Source: an uncultured Eubacteriales bacterium
Lineage (GTDB): Bacteria > Bacillota > Clostridia > Christensenellales > Aristaeellaceae
Reading direction: 5' to 3'
NCBI GenBank assembly: GCA_902789365.1
Contig: CADANQ010000001.1
Location: 1-64,000, forward strand
DNA: 64,000 bases
Shown piece after piece: positions 44,159 through 53,563 of the stretch. The notes beneath the pieces were generated by a model. It was given only the letters and a program-made list of their open reading frames with translations, searched no databases and was not told where the DNA came from. A program made the translations under genes and the position numbers. Within the stretch, counting starts at the first letter, position 1. The number at the start of each line of letters is the position of its first letter.

Positions 44159-45349
44159 ATGATCGACAAATCAAGCGCATCCGCGTTCGTGAAAAAGGAG
44201 CTGGACGCATCCGTCCGCTTCTGGCTGACCCACGGGATGGACAGCGTCAACGGCGGCATTTATACCTGCCTTGACCGTACCGGAAAGATCTATTCCACCG
44301 ACAAAAGCGTCTGGATGCAGGGCCGCTGCGGATGGACGTTCAGTTATCTGAGCAATACTTACGGTCCCCGCGGAGAATGGCTCGCCGCAGCGCGTTCCTG
44401 CATCGATTTTATGGAGCGTTTCTGCGTCAACCGCGGCGCGGGCGGCAGAATGTATTTTACCGTGACCGGGGACGGGAAACCCCTCCGCCAGCGCAGGTAC
44501 TGCTTTTCGGAGGGCTTTTACGCCATGGCCAACGCGGAATACTACGCCGCGACCGGCGACAGGGTCTGTCTTGAAAACGCGCGCCGTGCCTACGACCTGA
44601 TCTGGGATCTCCATCACGGGATGCCCGACCCCACCGGTCTGGGCCCCAAAACAAACCCGGAGACCCGCACGGGACGCGCCCAGGCCGATCCCATGATCTA
44701 CCTGAACCTGACCCAGGTCATGCTTCGCTGCGATCCCGAACAGGCTGAAAAATACAATGAACGCGCGCGCGCTTCCGCCGACGCCATCATTCGCTACCAC
44801 TACAAGCCGGATCTGAAGTGCTCCCTTGAAAACGTCGGCCCCAACGGCGAAACACGCCTTGATATCACGGAGGGCAGAATCGTCAACCCCGGTCACGACA
44901 TCGAATGCTCCTGGTTCCTGATGGAGCAGGCCAAACGGACCGGCGACCGCGAACTGATGAACAGCGCGCTTCAGATCTTCCGCAACGCGGCGGAATCGGG
45001 CTGGGACAGGGAATACGGCGGCCTTCTCTACTTTATCGACTGTCTGGGCAATCCCCCTGAAAGCTACGAGCACGACATGAAGCTCTGGTGGCCCCACAAC
45101 GAATTGCTGATCGCCTCCCTGATGGCCTATCTCGAAACCGGCGACGAGTACTTTGCCGACTGGTTCAACCGGGGGCTTGATTATGTGAAAAAGGTGTTTG
45201 TCGATCCCGCATACGGCGAATGGTACGGCTATCTCCGCCGTGACGGCAAGCCCACCGAGCCGCCCTGCAAGGGGTCCACCTTCAAGGGGCCCTTCCATGT
45301 TCCCCGCTGTCTGATCATGCTGGATAAAATGCTTGAAAAACTTCCCTGA
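44159..45349 (+). CDS. AGE family epimerase/isomerase
   Basis: 396 residues, the length of N-acylglucosamine 2-epimerases (alpha/alpha-6 barrel). Recognised from VWMQGRCGWTFSYLSNTYGP, CFSEGFYAMANAEYYAATGD, GRIVNPGHDIECSWFLMEQAKRTGD and LWWPHNELLIASLMAYLETGD, which carry the catalytic histidines of the family. Members interconvert N-acetylglucosamine and N-acetylmannosamine or epimerise cellobiose or mannose; the substrate is not decided here. The ATG follows GGAGG by 10 bases. It precedes metY by 45 bases, an unusual neighbour, and they may share a transcript. Confidence 0.88.
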   Translation: MIDKSSASAFVKKELDASVRFWLTHGMDSVNGGIYTCLDRTGKIYSTDKSVWMQGRCGWTFSYLSNTYGPRGEWLAAARSCIDFMERFCVNRGAGGRMYFTVTGDGKPLRQRRYCFSEGFYAMANAEYYAATGDRVCLENARRAYDLIWDLHHGMPDPTGLGPKTNPETRTGRAQADPMIYLNLTQVMLRCDPEQAEKYNERARASADAIIRYHYKPDLKCSLENVGPNGETRLDITEGRIVNPGHDIECSWFLMEQAKRTGDRELMNSALQIFRNAAESGWDREYGGLLYFIDCLGNPPESYEHDMKLWWPHNELLIASLMAYLETGDEYFADWFNRGLDYVKKVFVDPAYGEWYGYLRRDGKPTEPPCKGSTFKGPFHVPRCLIMLDKMLEKLP

Positions 45350-45394
45350 AGATCGTCACCCCCAACGATTATCATAAACAGGAGGAACCGTTCC

Positions 45395-46681
45395 ATGCCC
45401 GGTCTGAGAAAGGAGACCATCTGCGTCCAGGGAGGCTATACGCCAGGCAACGGCGAACCGAGGCAAATCCCTGTGATCCAGTCCACCACATTCCGTTATG
45501 AAAGCGGCGAAGAAATGGGCAAGCTGTTCGACCTGGAGGCTCCCGGATATTTCTATACCCGCCTCCAGAACCCGACCAACGATCATGTCGCCGCGAAGAT
45601 CTGCGCCCTGGAGGGCGGAAGCGCCGCCATGCTTACATCCTCCGGCCAGGCGGCCAATTTCTTTGCGATGTTCAACCTGGCCTCCTGCGGCGACCACATC
45701 GTCGCATCCTCCAGCATCTACGGCGGCACCTTCAACCTGATCAGCGTCACCATGGCCAAAATGGGGATATCCGTCACATTCGTTTCCCCCGACTGCACCG
45801 ACGAGGAACTGGACGCCGCTTTCAGGGACAATACCAAACTGGTCTTCGGCGAGACCATCGCCAACCCCGCCCTGACCGTACTGGATATCGAACAGTTTGC
45901 CCGGGCGGCGCATGCCCACGGAGTCCCGCTGATCGTTGACAATACCTTCGCGACCCCGATCAACTGCCGTCCCTTTGAATGGGGAGCCGACATCGTGACC
46001 CATTCCACCACCAAATATATGGACGGCCACGGCGTCGGTGTCGGCGGCGCCATCGTGGACAGCGGAAATTTCGACTGGATGGCCCACGCGGACCGTTTCC
46101 CCGGGCTCTGTACGCCGGACGAAAGCTACCACGGGATTACCTATGCCGAGAAATTCGGCAGGGAAGGCGCGTTCATTACCAAATGTACGGCGCAGCTGAT
46201 GCGTGATCTTGGTTCCATCCAGTCGCCGCAAAACGCGTTTTACCTGAATCTGGGGCTGGAAAGCCTCCATGTGCGCATGGCCAGGCACTGCGAAAACGGT
46301 CAGGCCGTCGCGGAGTACCTCGCCTCTCACCCGAAGGTCTCAAGGGTCGTTTACTGCGGCCTTCCCGGTGACCCGTATCATGAGCGGGCGAAAAAGTATC
46401 TCCCCAACGGCTCCTGCGGCGTGGTCAGCTTTGAACTGAAGGGCGGCCGGGAGGCAGCTTCCGTTTTTATGAACAGCCTGCGCCTTGCCGCCATAGAAAC
46501 CCACGTGGCCGACGCACGGACCTGCTGCCTGAATCCCGCGACCACCACCCACCGCCAGATGACGGACGAGCAGCTGCTTCAGGCGGGCGTTCCCGCCGGC
46601 CTGGTCCGGATAAGCTGCGGCCTTGAAAACGCCCGGGACCTGATCGACGATATCGCTCAGGCGCTGGAGAAAGTCTGCTGA
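45395..46681 (+). CDS. metY: O-acetylhomoserine sulfhydrylase
   Basis: 428 residues, a Cys/Met-metabolism PLP enzyme of the MetY length class. It joins O-acetylhomoserine and sulfide to give homocysteine. PLP lysine K207 lies in THSTTKYMDGHG, with GYFYTRLQNPTNDHVAAKICALEGG, SSGQAANFFAMFNL and DNTFATPINCRPFEWGADIV upstream. The tail THRQMTDEQLLQAGVPAGLVRISCGLE is standard. AGGAGG precedes the ATG. It is 26 bases from metA, which provides its substrate. No SAM or T-box riboswitch precedes it in the short gap. Confidence 0.94.
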   Translation: MPGLRKETICVQGGYTPGNGEPRQIPVIQSTTFRYESGEEMGKLFDLEAPGYFYTRLQNPTNDHVAAKICALEGGSAAMLTSSGQAANFFAMFNLASCGDHIVASSSIYGGTFNLISVTMAKMGISVTFVSPDCTDEELDAAFRDNTKLVFGETIANPALTVLDIEQFARAAHAHGVPLIVDNTFATPINCRPFEWGADIVTHSTTKYMDGHGVGVGGAIVDSGNFDWMAHADRFPGLCTPDESYHGITYAEKFGREGAFITKCTAQLMRDLGSIQSPQNAFYLNLGLESLHVRMARHCENGQAVAEYLASHPKVSRVVYCGLPGDPYHERAKKYLPNGSCGVVSFELKGGREAASVFMNSLRLAAIETHVADARTCCLNPATTTHRQMTDEQLLQAGVPAGLVRISCGLENARDLIDDIAQALEKVC

Positions 46682-46707
46682 ACCATTCCGCTTGAGAAGG
46701 TGACTTT

Positions 46708-47646
46708 ATGCCCATCAAAATACCAAACGGCCTGCCGGCTGTAGATGTCCTGAAAAAAGAAAACATCTTTGTCATGACATCCGAACGGGCGACCACCCAG
46801 GACATACGCCCGCTCCAGATCCTCCTGGTCAACCTGATGCCCAAAAAAATCCAGACCGAGGTTCAGTTTTCCCGTCTGCTCGGCAACACCTCCCTGCAGA
46901 TCGAGCTGGAACTGGTAGCGCCCGAAAGTCATACCTCGGTCAATACCCCCCAGGAGCACCTGCAGGCCTTTTACAAAACCTTTGCGGAGGTTCGGCACCG
47001 CAACTTTGACGGATGCATTATCACCGGGGCCCCGGTGGAGCATCTTCCGTTTGAGGAAGTGGACTATTGGGACGAGCTTTGCGAGATTATGGAATGGACC
47101 AAGGTTCACGTCCATTCCACCTTCCACATCTGCTGGGGAGCGCAGGCCGGACTGTATTATCATTACGGCATTCCCAAAAAGCCCCTTGACAGAAAAATGT
47201 TCGGCGTGTTCCCGCACTGTGTGGATTACAGGAGGAGCATCCTTTTCCGGGGCTTTGACGACGTTTTCTTCGTACCCCATTCCCGGCACACCGAGGTCGC
47301 GCGCGAGGACATCGAAGCGGCGGAGGGCCTGCAGATCCTTGCCTCCTCCCCCGTCGCCGGGGTCTATGCCATTTATTCCAAGCGCAGCAAGCAGATCTTC
47401 ATCACCGGCCATTCCGAATACGACGCCGATACCCTGGACCAGGAATACCGGCGCGACGTCGCGGCGGGAAAACCGATCGCCATTCCCGTGAATTACTATC
47501 CGGACAACGATCCTTCCCGGGAGCCCCTGGTTTCCTGGCGGGCGCACGCCAACCTGCTTTTCTGCAACTGGCTGAACTATTTTGTCTACCAGACGACGCC
47601 TTACGACCTGAACATGATTCCGCAGGGCTCCTCCACGGAGGAATGA
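46708..47646 (+). CDS. metA: Homoserine O-acetyltransferase, MetA family
   Basis: 312 residues. The MetA fold uses C142 as nucleophile ([12 protein letters not shown]) with H235 and E237 (TGHSEY). Residue 111 is glutamate, in GAPVE; in characterised MetA proteins glutamate there selects acetyl-CoA and glycine selects succinyl-CoA. This copy should therefore make O-acetylhomoserine, which is the substrate of the MetY encoded just before it. GAGAAGG lies before the ATG. A strong terminator closes the operon. Confidence 0.94.
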   Translation: MPIKIPNGLPAVDVLKKENIFVMTSERATTQDIRPLQILLVNLMPKKIQTEVQFSRLLGNTSLQIELELVAPESHTSVNTPQEHLQAFYKTFAEVRHRNFDGCIITGAPVEHLPFEEVDYWDELCEIMEWTKVHVHSTFHICWGAQAGLYYHYGIPKKPLDRKMFGVFPHCVDYRRSILFRGFDDVFFVPHSRHTEVAREDIEAAEGLQILASSPVAGVYAIYSKRSKQIFITGHSEYDADTLDQEYRRDVAAGKPIAIPVNYYPDNDPSREPLVSWRAHANLLFCNWLNYFVYQTTPYDLNMIPQGSSTEE

Positions 47647-47667
47647 CCGCGGAAGCATGCCGATCAA

Positions 47668-47706
47668 AGGAGGCCGCCGCTCTCTCGGCTGCGGCCTCCT
47701 TTTTTG
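47668..47706 (+). terminator. Terminator of the metY-metA operon
   Basis: AGGAGGCCGC (47668-47677) pairs with GCGGCCTCCT (47691-47700), 13-base loop, followed by TTTTTT. Confidence 0.9.
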
Positions 47707-47716
47707 TTTCACCGTT

Positions 47717-49111
47717 TTATTCAAACCACTTGCGGGGGAGGTAAGCGCGCTGGTTTTCCAGCATATCGTCAAACAGCTTCTTCCCGTCCCCGGGTGTAAC
47801 CGAGGCCATCTGCGGATCGTTCATGAAAGTGGTGAAGCCCAGCTTTCTGTCGCAGGAGAGGGCCGTACGCAGGGTATTTTCCTGATTGAACACATGCCTT
47901 GCGACCAGCGGGAATACGCCGGCGGGCAGCGGCCCGGCGTAAACCGGCTCGATGCGGTCCCTGCCGAACAACGCGTTGGTCTCCACCACCGCGCCAAGCG
48001 GAAGACCGGGCACCTGACCGCGGTTGGGAACGTTTACATTGGATACCATATCGCCCATGCCGAGCACCGCCTTCAAAAGCAGGTGTCCCTCCTCGCCCGA
48101 GGCGGTCAGTTCGATCGTTTCCCGGCCGGAAATCAGGTCGTCAGACCGGCGCAGCCTCGCCTTCAGGTCTTCCACCCGCCAGTCGACGGTCGTCAGGTGA
48201 AATTTCCACCGGCGCACCGTTTCGGGGTCCTTTGTATACCAGGGAGCCACAAACTCCGCCAGATGACGGTCCCCGGCCGCGGCGATGGCGCCGTACCGGC
48301 GGTAAAGATCGAATTTGACCATCTGGGCGCAGGTAAAATTGGAATTCATCCAGTTGTCGTCCCCGCCCGCGTCGTAGCCGTCCGCATATTTTTCGCAGGC
48401 CTCGGCGTACATGGGCATCAGGTCCATGCCCTTCCAGGAAGCGCGGGTCAGCCAGGTGAAATGATTGATGCCGTTCACCGTGGTGTACAGGTCCTGCCTT
48501 TTGACGTTTTCGATGCCTTTTTCCGTCTTAAGAAGGCTGCACAGGAGCTTTTGCGTTCCGAAGACCTCATGGCAGCAGCCGAACGCCTTAATTTCCGGAT
48601 AGACCTCATAGAGCGTACGAACACAAAGGCTCATCGGATTGGTATAATTGATGACCCACGCGTCCGGCGCGTAATCCCGGATGGCCCTGCCGATCTCGAC
48701 AAACATCGGAATCGTCCGCATGGCGCGCATGAAGCCGCCGGCGCCGACCGTATCGCCCACGGGCTGCCAGACGCCGACCCGCTCCGGCAGATGAACGTCG
48801 CTGCGCATCTCCTCAAATGTTGCGGGGAGGATCGATATCACCGCAAAATCGGCGCCCGTCAGGGCTTCCTTCAGGCTTCCGGCCACCGTATATTCCCAGC
48901 GGGACTTTGCGTCCGGGTGAGCGCTGATCTTCCTGCCGATAATCTCGTTTCTTTTTGCCGCGGGTTCGTCGATATCGTAAAGCCGTACCGTCCCGCACAT
49001 GTCCCCGTCCATGGCCAGATCCTTCATAAAGCCCCATGCCCAGCCCCGGGATCCGCCGCCGATATAGGCGATTTTCAGGTCCTTCGCTTTTCCGTCGATC
49101 CTGTCGGTCAT
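47717..49111 (-). CDS. Glycoside hydrolase family 4 enzyme
   Basis: 464 residues from the ATG at 49111 (GGAGG 7 bases upstream; the frame is open 11 codons earlier). GH4 enzymes use NAD and a divalent metal and work by redox elimination. The NAD motif is KIAYIGGGSRGWAWGFMKDL; VINYTNPMSLC, FGCCHEVFG (metal Cys and His) and TVNGINHFTWL are the family's catalytic segments. It is more like the alpha-glucosidase/alpha-galactosidase (MelA, AglA) branch than the 6-phospho-glucosidases, but the sugar cannot be fixed. No transporter is adjacent. Confidence 0.9.
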   Translation of the reverse strand: MTDRIDGKAKDLKIAYIGGGSRGWAWGFMKDLAMDGDMCGTVRLYDIDEPAAKRNEIIGRKISAHPDAKSRWEYTVAGSLKEALTGADFAVISILPATFEEMRSDVHLPERVGVWQPVGDTVGAGGFMRAMRTIPMFVEIGRAIRDYAPDAWVINYTNPMSLCVRTLYEVYPEIKAFGCCHEVFGTQKLLCSLLKTEKGIENVKRQDLYTTVNGINHFTWLTRASWKGMDLMPMYAEACEKYADGYDAGGDDNWMNSNFTCAQMVKFDLYRRYGAIAAAGDRHLAEFVAPWYTKDPETVRRWKFHLTTVDWRVEDLKARLRRSDDLISGRETIELTASGEEGHLLLKAVLGMGDMVSNVNVPNRGQVPGLPLGAVVETNALFGRDRIEPVYAGPLPAGVFPLVARHVFNQENTLRTALSCDRKLGFTTFMNDPQMASVTPGDGKKLFDDMLENQRAYLPRKWFE

Positions 49112-49219
49112 GTTTTTTCCTCCGTTTCCCCCGCAGGTTTTCAAAATGTTTTTCCCGGTTTCACCGGCACGCTGACATTCACGGAACCCTTTTCTTCATT
49201 TCCGGGTCCCTGCAGCAGA

Positions 49220-49248
49220 ATTATAACAAACACCCTTTTGCAAGTCCA
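49220..49248 (-). promoter_or_regulatory. Candidate promoter of the GH4 gene
   Basis: Minus strand TGGACT (49248-49243), 17 bases, TATAAT (49225-49220). Confidence 0.6.
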
Positions 49249-49300
49249 CGGCATGGGACGGGTTTTTTCTTACTTATTTGTGATTTCACCTTTATCGTTA

Positions 49301-49329
49301 TTGACGGACAGCTTCTTCGGCATTAAAAT
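49301..49329 (+). promoter_or_regulatory. Promoter of hppA
   Basis: TTGACG (49301-49306), 17 bases, TAAAAT (49324-49329). A small AAATCC/GGATTT hairpin follows in the leader. Confidence 0.75.
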
Positions 49330-49384
49330 AAGCTTATCATGTAAATCCGGGAGGATTTGCGAAGGAAAGGAAGGATACATCCCC

Positions 49385-51559
49385 ATGTCTCTCTGGTACA
49401 TCATTGTGTTTTGTGTGGTAGCGCTTGCCATCGCCTACGTTGCCTACAACTACACACGCATCAAAAAGATGAGTGAAGGCACCGCCGAAATGGTCGAGAT
49501 GGCCGGCATCATCCGCAGCGGCGCAAACACCTTCATGAAGACCGAATACCGCACCATCCTGATTGTGGTGGTCTCCCTGGCGCTGGTGTTTTCCTGCTTC
49601 ATTGAAAAAACCAGCGGCATCACCTTCCTGATGGGCGCCCTGATGAGCAGCTGTGTGTGCGTTCTGGGTATGCGCAGCGCCACCTTCGCCAACGTCCGCA
49701 CCGCCAATAAAGCCCGTGAATCCAAATCCATCGGCGAAACCGTCAAGGTTGCGCTGTGCGGCGGTTCCATCTCCGGCCTGTCCGTCCAGGCCTTCGGTCT
49801 GCTGGGCCTGGTCCTCGTGCTGGTCATCTTCGGCAACGTGCAGCACGACGCGGAAGGCGGCGGCCTGATTGCCTCCCTGGGCGGGGTCAATCCCACCATC
49901 ATGAGGATTTCCACCTATTCTCTCGGCTGCTCCCTGGTGGCCATGTTCAACCGTGTCGCCGGCGGCAACTACACCAAAGCCGCGGATATCTCCGCCGATA
50001 TCCTTGCCAAGGTCCGCAACGACCTGCCCGAGGATGACAGCCGCGTTCCCAACGTCATCGCCGACTTCATCGGCGACAACGTCAACGATATCGCCGGCAA
50101 CTGCTCCGACCTGCTGGAGTCCTTCGTGGCGACCGTGGCCGCCGCGCTGATGATTGCGGTCATCCTGTTCAAGCAGTACACGGGATCCGTCGACAAGGAG
50201 GCCCTGGAAGCCGCTTTCAACGCCATGACCACCTACCCGATCGTCCTGGCCTGCATCGGCCTCTTCTCCTGCATCGGCGGCCTTTTTTACGCATCGGTCA
50301 AAAAGATGGGCAACGATCCTTCCAAGGAACTGAACCTGGCCACCTGGATCAGCGCCGGTCTGACTCTGGTGCTCGGCTTCTTTGGCGCCATGATCATTTT
50401 CAAAAACGAAAACTTGCCCGCCTCCATCCTGAAGGACACCTTCGGCTGGGTCCTCGGCTGGGTCTCCCCCTGGGTATGCGCCCTGCTGGGCATCGCCAGC
50501 GGCGTTGCCATCGGCTCCATCACCGAATACTATACCAGCACCGATTTCCCGCTCTGCAAAAAATTACGCAAAAAGGAACCCACCACCAAGCTTGCGGAAA
50601 TCACCCCCGAGGGTGAAGCCTTCGTCATCACCAAAGGCGACGCCATCGGCAGCCGTAGCGTGCTCCTGCCCGTCCTGATGATCGGCGTGGCGCTGCTGGT
50701 CTCCGGCAAGCTGGCCGGCATCTACGGCGTGTCGCTGGCCGCCCTCGGTATGCTGTCCTTCGTAGGTGCCACCGTTTCCATCGATGCCTTCGGCCCCATC
50801 GCCGACAACGCCGGCGGTCTTGCCGAAAGCTGCCACCTGCCCCATGAAGTCCGCGCCATCACCGACAAGCTGGACGCCGTAGGCAACACCACCGCCGCCG
50901 TGGGCAAGGGCTTCGCCATCGGTTCCGCCGCCTTCGCCACCGTGTCGCTGATTGTTTCCTACGTGGGCAATTTCGACCACAACATGATCCTGAATATCGC
51001 CTCCTTCGTCGTGGTTGCCGGCGCCATCATCGGCGGCGCGCTGGTGGAATACTTCTCCGCCATGCTGACCGACAACACCATCGAAGCCGCCAAGCAGATG
51101 GCGGACGAGGGCGACAAGCAGCTGACCCCCGAAGTTCTCGCCGGCAAGAAGACCCCCGATTACAACCGGATGATCGAACTGGCCGCCAAGCAGGCCCTCA
51201 AAAACATGCTGATTCCCTCCATTCTGGCCATGATTATCCCCGTTATCGGCGGCTTCCTCTTCGGTGTTCAATTCGTCGGCGGCCTGCTGATCGGCGCGAC
51301 GATCGTCGCCATTCCGAGGGCCATTTTCATGGGCAACTCCGGCGGCGCTTTCGACAACGCGAAGAAGTACATCGAGAGCGGTTCCCTGCCCGGACACGGC
51401 AAAGGAAGCCCCGCCCACAAGGCCGCGGTCACCGGCGATACTGTCGGCGACACCCGCAAGGACGTGGTCGGCGTGGCGCTGGATATCTTCATCAAGATGA
51501 TGTCCACCGTGGCCAATACCCTGGTTTCCCTGATCAGGAACTTTACCCTCTTCCCCTGA
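49385..51559 (+). CDS. hppA: Membrane-bound ion-pumping pyrophosphatase
   Basis: 724 residues, about sixteen membrane helices. It couples pyrophosphate hydrolysis to export of H+ or Na+. The substrate-binding segments are NRVAGGNYTKAADISADILAKV, DFIGDNVNDIAGNCSDLLES and DAFGPIADNAGGLAE. The residue after GNTT is alanine (GNTTAAVGKGFAIGSAA), the form found in K+-dependent enzymes; K+-independent ones have lysine there. The same reading frame is open for 1.7 kb upstream, across the GH4 gene on the other strand, but the ATG at 49385 has GGAAGG upstream, follows a promoter and matches the family start. Codon use is strongly biased, as for a highly expressed gene. Confidence 0.95.
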   Translation: MSLWYIIVFCVVALAIAYVAYNYTRIKKMSEGTAEMVEMAGIIRSGANTFMKTEYRTILIVVVSLALVFSCFIEKTSGITFLMGALMSSCVCVLGMRSATFANVRTANKARESKSIGETVKVALCGGSISGLSVQAFGLLGLVLVLVIFGNVQHDAEGGGLIASLGGVNPTIMRISTYSLGCSLVAMFNRVAGGNYTKAADISADILAKVRNDLPEDDSRVPNVIADFIGDNVNDIAGNCSDLLESFVATVAAALMIAVILFKQYTGSVDKEALEAAFNAMTTYPIVLACIGLFSCIGGLFYASVKKMGNDPSKELNLATWISAGLTLVLGFFGAMIIFKNENLPASILKDTFGWVLGWVSPWVCALLGIASGVAIGSITEYYTSTDFPLCKKLRKKEPTTKLAEITPEGEAFVITKGDAIGSRSVLLPVLMIGVALLVSGKLAGIYGVSLAALGMLSFVGATVSIDAFGPIADNAGGLAESCHLPHEVRAITDKLDAVGNTTAAVGKGFAIGSAAFATVSLIVSYVGNFDHNMILNIASFVVVAGAIIGGALVEYFSAMLTDNTIEAAKQMADEGDKQLTPEVLAGKKTPDYNRMIELAAKQALKNMLIPSILAMIIPVIGGFLFGVQFVGGLLIGATIVAIPRAIFMGNSGGAFDNAKKYIESGSLPGHGKGSPAHKAAVTGDTVGDTRKDVVGVALDIFIKMMSTVANTLVSLIRNFTLFP

Positions 51560-51575
51560 TTTTCAATATTCCGCG

Positions 51576-51604
51576 CCCGGCGGGCCTACCCGCCGGGTTT
51601 TTCT
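51576..51604 (+). terminator. Terminator of hppA
   Basis: CCCGGCGGG (51576-51584) and CCCGCCGGG (51589-51597) form a 9-pair stem with a 4-base loop, followed by TTTTTTC. Confidence 0.88.
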
Positions 51605-51638
51605 TTTCCCTTTTTCGGCGCTTTGTTTATCTTTCCCG

Positions 51639-51667
51639 TTGACATCGCGGTTTATATGATGTATTAT
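51639..51667 (+). promoter_or_regulatory. Promoter of the TrhA-like gene
   Basis: TTGACA (51639-51644), 17 bases, TATTAT (51662-51667). Confidence 0.8.
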
Positions 51668-51673
51668 TGCATA

Positions 51674-51694
51674 TGTAATATGGTTTTAATTACA
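51674..51694. promoter_or_regulatory. Operator-like inverted repeat in the TrhA-like leader
   Basis: TGTAAT (51674-51679) and ATTACA (51689-51694), 9 bases apart, at the expected transcription start. The site would suit repression. The stretch TGTAAT-N5-TTTAAT also resembles a direct repeat. Confidence 0.4.
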
Positions 51695-51715
51695 ACATTA
51701 CGAAAGGCAGCAAAC

Positions 51716-52399
51716 ATGATGCGTGATATCCCCGCTTTCGCCGAAGCTCCGCGCGCACACCGCAAGCCATGGAATGAGCCCCCTGTTCGTCCTCTGCTGG
51801 AGGAGATCGGCAATTCCGTTACTCATGGGATCGGGGCCCTTCTGGGCATCGCCGGGCTGATCCTTCTTCTCTTAAAATCTTCTTCCCCCGAAAAAACCGC
51901 CGCGTCCCTTTTTTACGGCATATGCCTTATCCTTCTGTTCCTGATGAGCTGTCTGTACCACGCCTGGCCCGCGGGAAGCATGGTTAAATATGTCTGGAGG
52001 CGCTTTGACTACTGCTCAATTTACCTGCTCATCGGCGGTACCTTCGCCCCGTACTGGCTGGTATGGGTCGGGGGCTTGCGGGGAATACTGTTTTTCTGCA
52101 TTCAATGGGCTCTGATTATTACGGGCATCACCTTCATCGGCATTTTCGGACCGGGCAGGCTTAAACCTCTTCATATGACAATGTATCTGGTCCTTGGCTG
52201 GTGCGCCCTGGCTTTTTTCCCGTCCATGCTTCAGACATCCCGCGGCCTTACCCTGATGACACTGATCGGAGGCGTCGCCTACACCGCGGGCATCATCCCG
52301 TTCGCCTTAAAAACCCGCGGCGCGCATTTTATCTGGCATATATTCGTCCTTCTCGGGGCTTTATGCCATTTTATCGGCGTCTTTTGCTTCATGTACTGA
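51716..52399 (+). CDS. Hemolysin III/TrhA family membrane protein
   Basis: 227 residues from the ATG at 51716; the frame is open 31 codons earlier, but that part contains the promoter. Seven hydrophobic helices. Family marks are EEIGNSVTHGIGALLGIAGLILLL at the start, LMSCLYHAW, FDYCSIYLLIGGTFAPYWLV (His/Asp metal-like site of the PAQR fold) and FIWHIFVLLGALCHFIGVF at the end. Relatives influence membrane fluidity or energy homeostasis; hemolysis is historical naming. A consensus promoter and an operator-like repeat precede it. Confidence 0.88.
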   Translation: MMRDIPAFAEAPRAHRKPWNEPPVRPLLEEIGNSVTHGIGALLGIAGLILLLLKSSSPEKTAASLFYGICLILLFLMSCLYHAWPAGSMVKYVWRRFDYCSIYLLIGGTFAPYWLVWVGGLRGILFFCIQWALIITGITFIGIFGPGRLKPLHMTMYLVLGWCALAFFPSMLQTSRGLTLMTLIGGVAYTAGIIPFALKTRGAHFIWHIFVLLGALCHFIGVFCFMY

Positions 52400-52417
52400 C
52401 CACTTCTCCGATTTATT

Positions 52418-52446
52418 TTGCATAAACACGCTTTTAGCGATATAAT
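52418..52446 (+). promoter_or_regulatory. Promoter of the EEP hydrolase operon
   Basis: TTGCAT (52418-52423), 17 bases, TATAAT (52441-52446). Confidence 0.8.
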
Positions 52447-52486
52447 GATACCGTAAATACCATTCTCTGATTATCGGAGGCCGTTT

Positions 52487-53548
52487 ATGCAAAAAGCGCT
52501 TCGAATCGTTTTCCGGGTCGTCATCTGCCTTGTTATTATCGCAATACTGTTTCTCGGCCTGATAACAGCGGCCGAATACCGTCCGAAAGAAAGGGAAACG
52601 CTGGCTTCCGCCTCCCCAGTTTCTGTGCCGCTTCAGGCAGGGCAGAGCATCCGGATCCTCTCATGGAACACCGGCTACGGCGCCCTTGGGGACAACGCCG
52701 ACTTCTTTATGGATGGCGGCAGGGGCGTCATTACCGCCGATTCTCCCCGGGTCCTCGCCAATCTCGGCGGCATCGCGGAATTCATCGCCTCTGAAAATCC
52801 GGACCTGGTATTGCTGCAGGAAGTGGATCTTTCTTCCAAACGTTCCTTCTATATCAATCAGACGAAGTTCTACCGCGACCGTTTCCCGGACTGTCAGAGC
52901 TCCTTTGCGTATAACTACAGGGCCCTGTACGTCCCGTATCCCCTTCCCACCCTCGGAAAGGTCGAAAGCGGACTTCAGACCCTCAGTCGCTTCGGTTTCC
53001 GTGAAGCCGAACGTATTTCCCTTCCCTGTCCGTTCTCCTGGCCCGTATCCGCCGTCAACCTGAAACGCTGCCTTCTGGTAACAAGAATTCCCGTTTCAGA
53101 CACGGATAAGGAACTGGTCCTGGTCAATCTTCATCTTGAAGCCTATGACAGCGGCGAAGGCAAAGCCGAACAGACCCGCATCCTTGTCAGGTTCATGCAG
53201 GAGGAGTACGATAAGGGCAATTATGTCATTGCCGGCGGCGATTTCAATCAGTTGTTTTCCAATATCGACGCCTCCGCTTATCCGGTGCTGGAAAACCGCT
53301 GGCAGCCCGGCCTGATCGACGCTTCCTCGTTTTCCGCCTCTTTCTCTCTCCTGATGGACCCTTCCTCGCCCACCTGCCGAAGTCTTGACCAGCCTTATGC
53401 CGGCGCCGAGCGGGACGGATTCCAGTATTACATGATCGACGGTTTTATCGTATCCGACAATGTCTCTGTCGCTTCCGTTGAAACGCGGAATCTGGATTTT
53501 GTGTGCTCCGACCACAATCCCGTGATTCTTACCGTTTCCCTGAACTGA
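52487..53548 (+). CDS. Membrane-anchored endonuclease/exonuclease/phosphatase family protein
   Basis: 353 residues. An N-terminal helix (about 7-28, IVFRVVICLVIIAILFLGLIT) anchors the domain outside the cell. The EEP fold is shown by IRILSWNTGYG, LVLLQEVD (metal glutamate), LVNLHLEA, VIAGGDFNQL and FVCSDHNPVILTV (catalytic Asp and His). The family includes DNases, sphingomyelinases and phosphoinositide phosphatases; which applies is not clear. AGG and a consensus promoter precede it, and the next gene begins 15 bases after its stop, so the two form an operon. Confidence 0.88.
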   Translation: MQKALRIVFRVVICLVIIAILFLGLITAAEYRPKERETLASASPVSVPLQAGQSIRILSWNTGYGALGDNADFFMDGGRGVITADSPRVLANLGGIAEFIASENPDLVLLQEVDLSSKRSFYINQTKFYRDRFPDCQSSFAYNYRALYVPYPLPTLGKVESGLQTLSRFGFREAERISLPCPFSWPVSAVNLKRCLLVTRIPVSDTDKELVLVNLHLEAYDSGEGKAEQTRILVRFMQEEYDKGNYVIAGGDFNQLFSNIDASAYPVLENRWQPGLIDASSFSASFSLLMDPSSPTCRSLDQPYAGAERDGFQYYMIDGFIVSDNVSVASVETRNLDFVCSDHNPVILTVSLN

Positions 53549-53563
53549 TCGTGGAGGTGCGGA

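Noticed and set aside
45350..45394. SAM riboswitch before metY.
   Set aside because: The gap is only 45 bases and holds just a ribosome site.
47657..49384. The hppA reading frame is open for about 1.7 kb upstream and would give a 1300-residue protein.
   Set aside because: The upstream part is the reverse of the GH4 gene and contains the hppA promoter; the pyrophosphatase family starts at the ATG at 49385.
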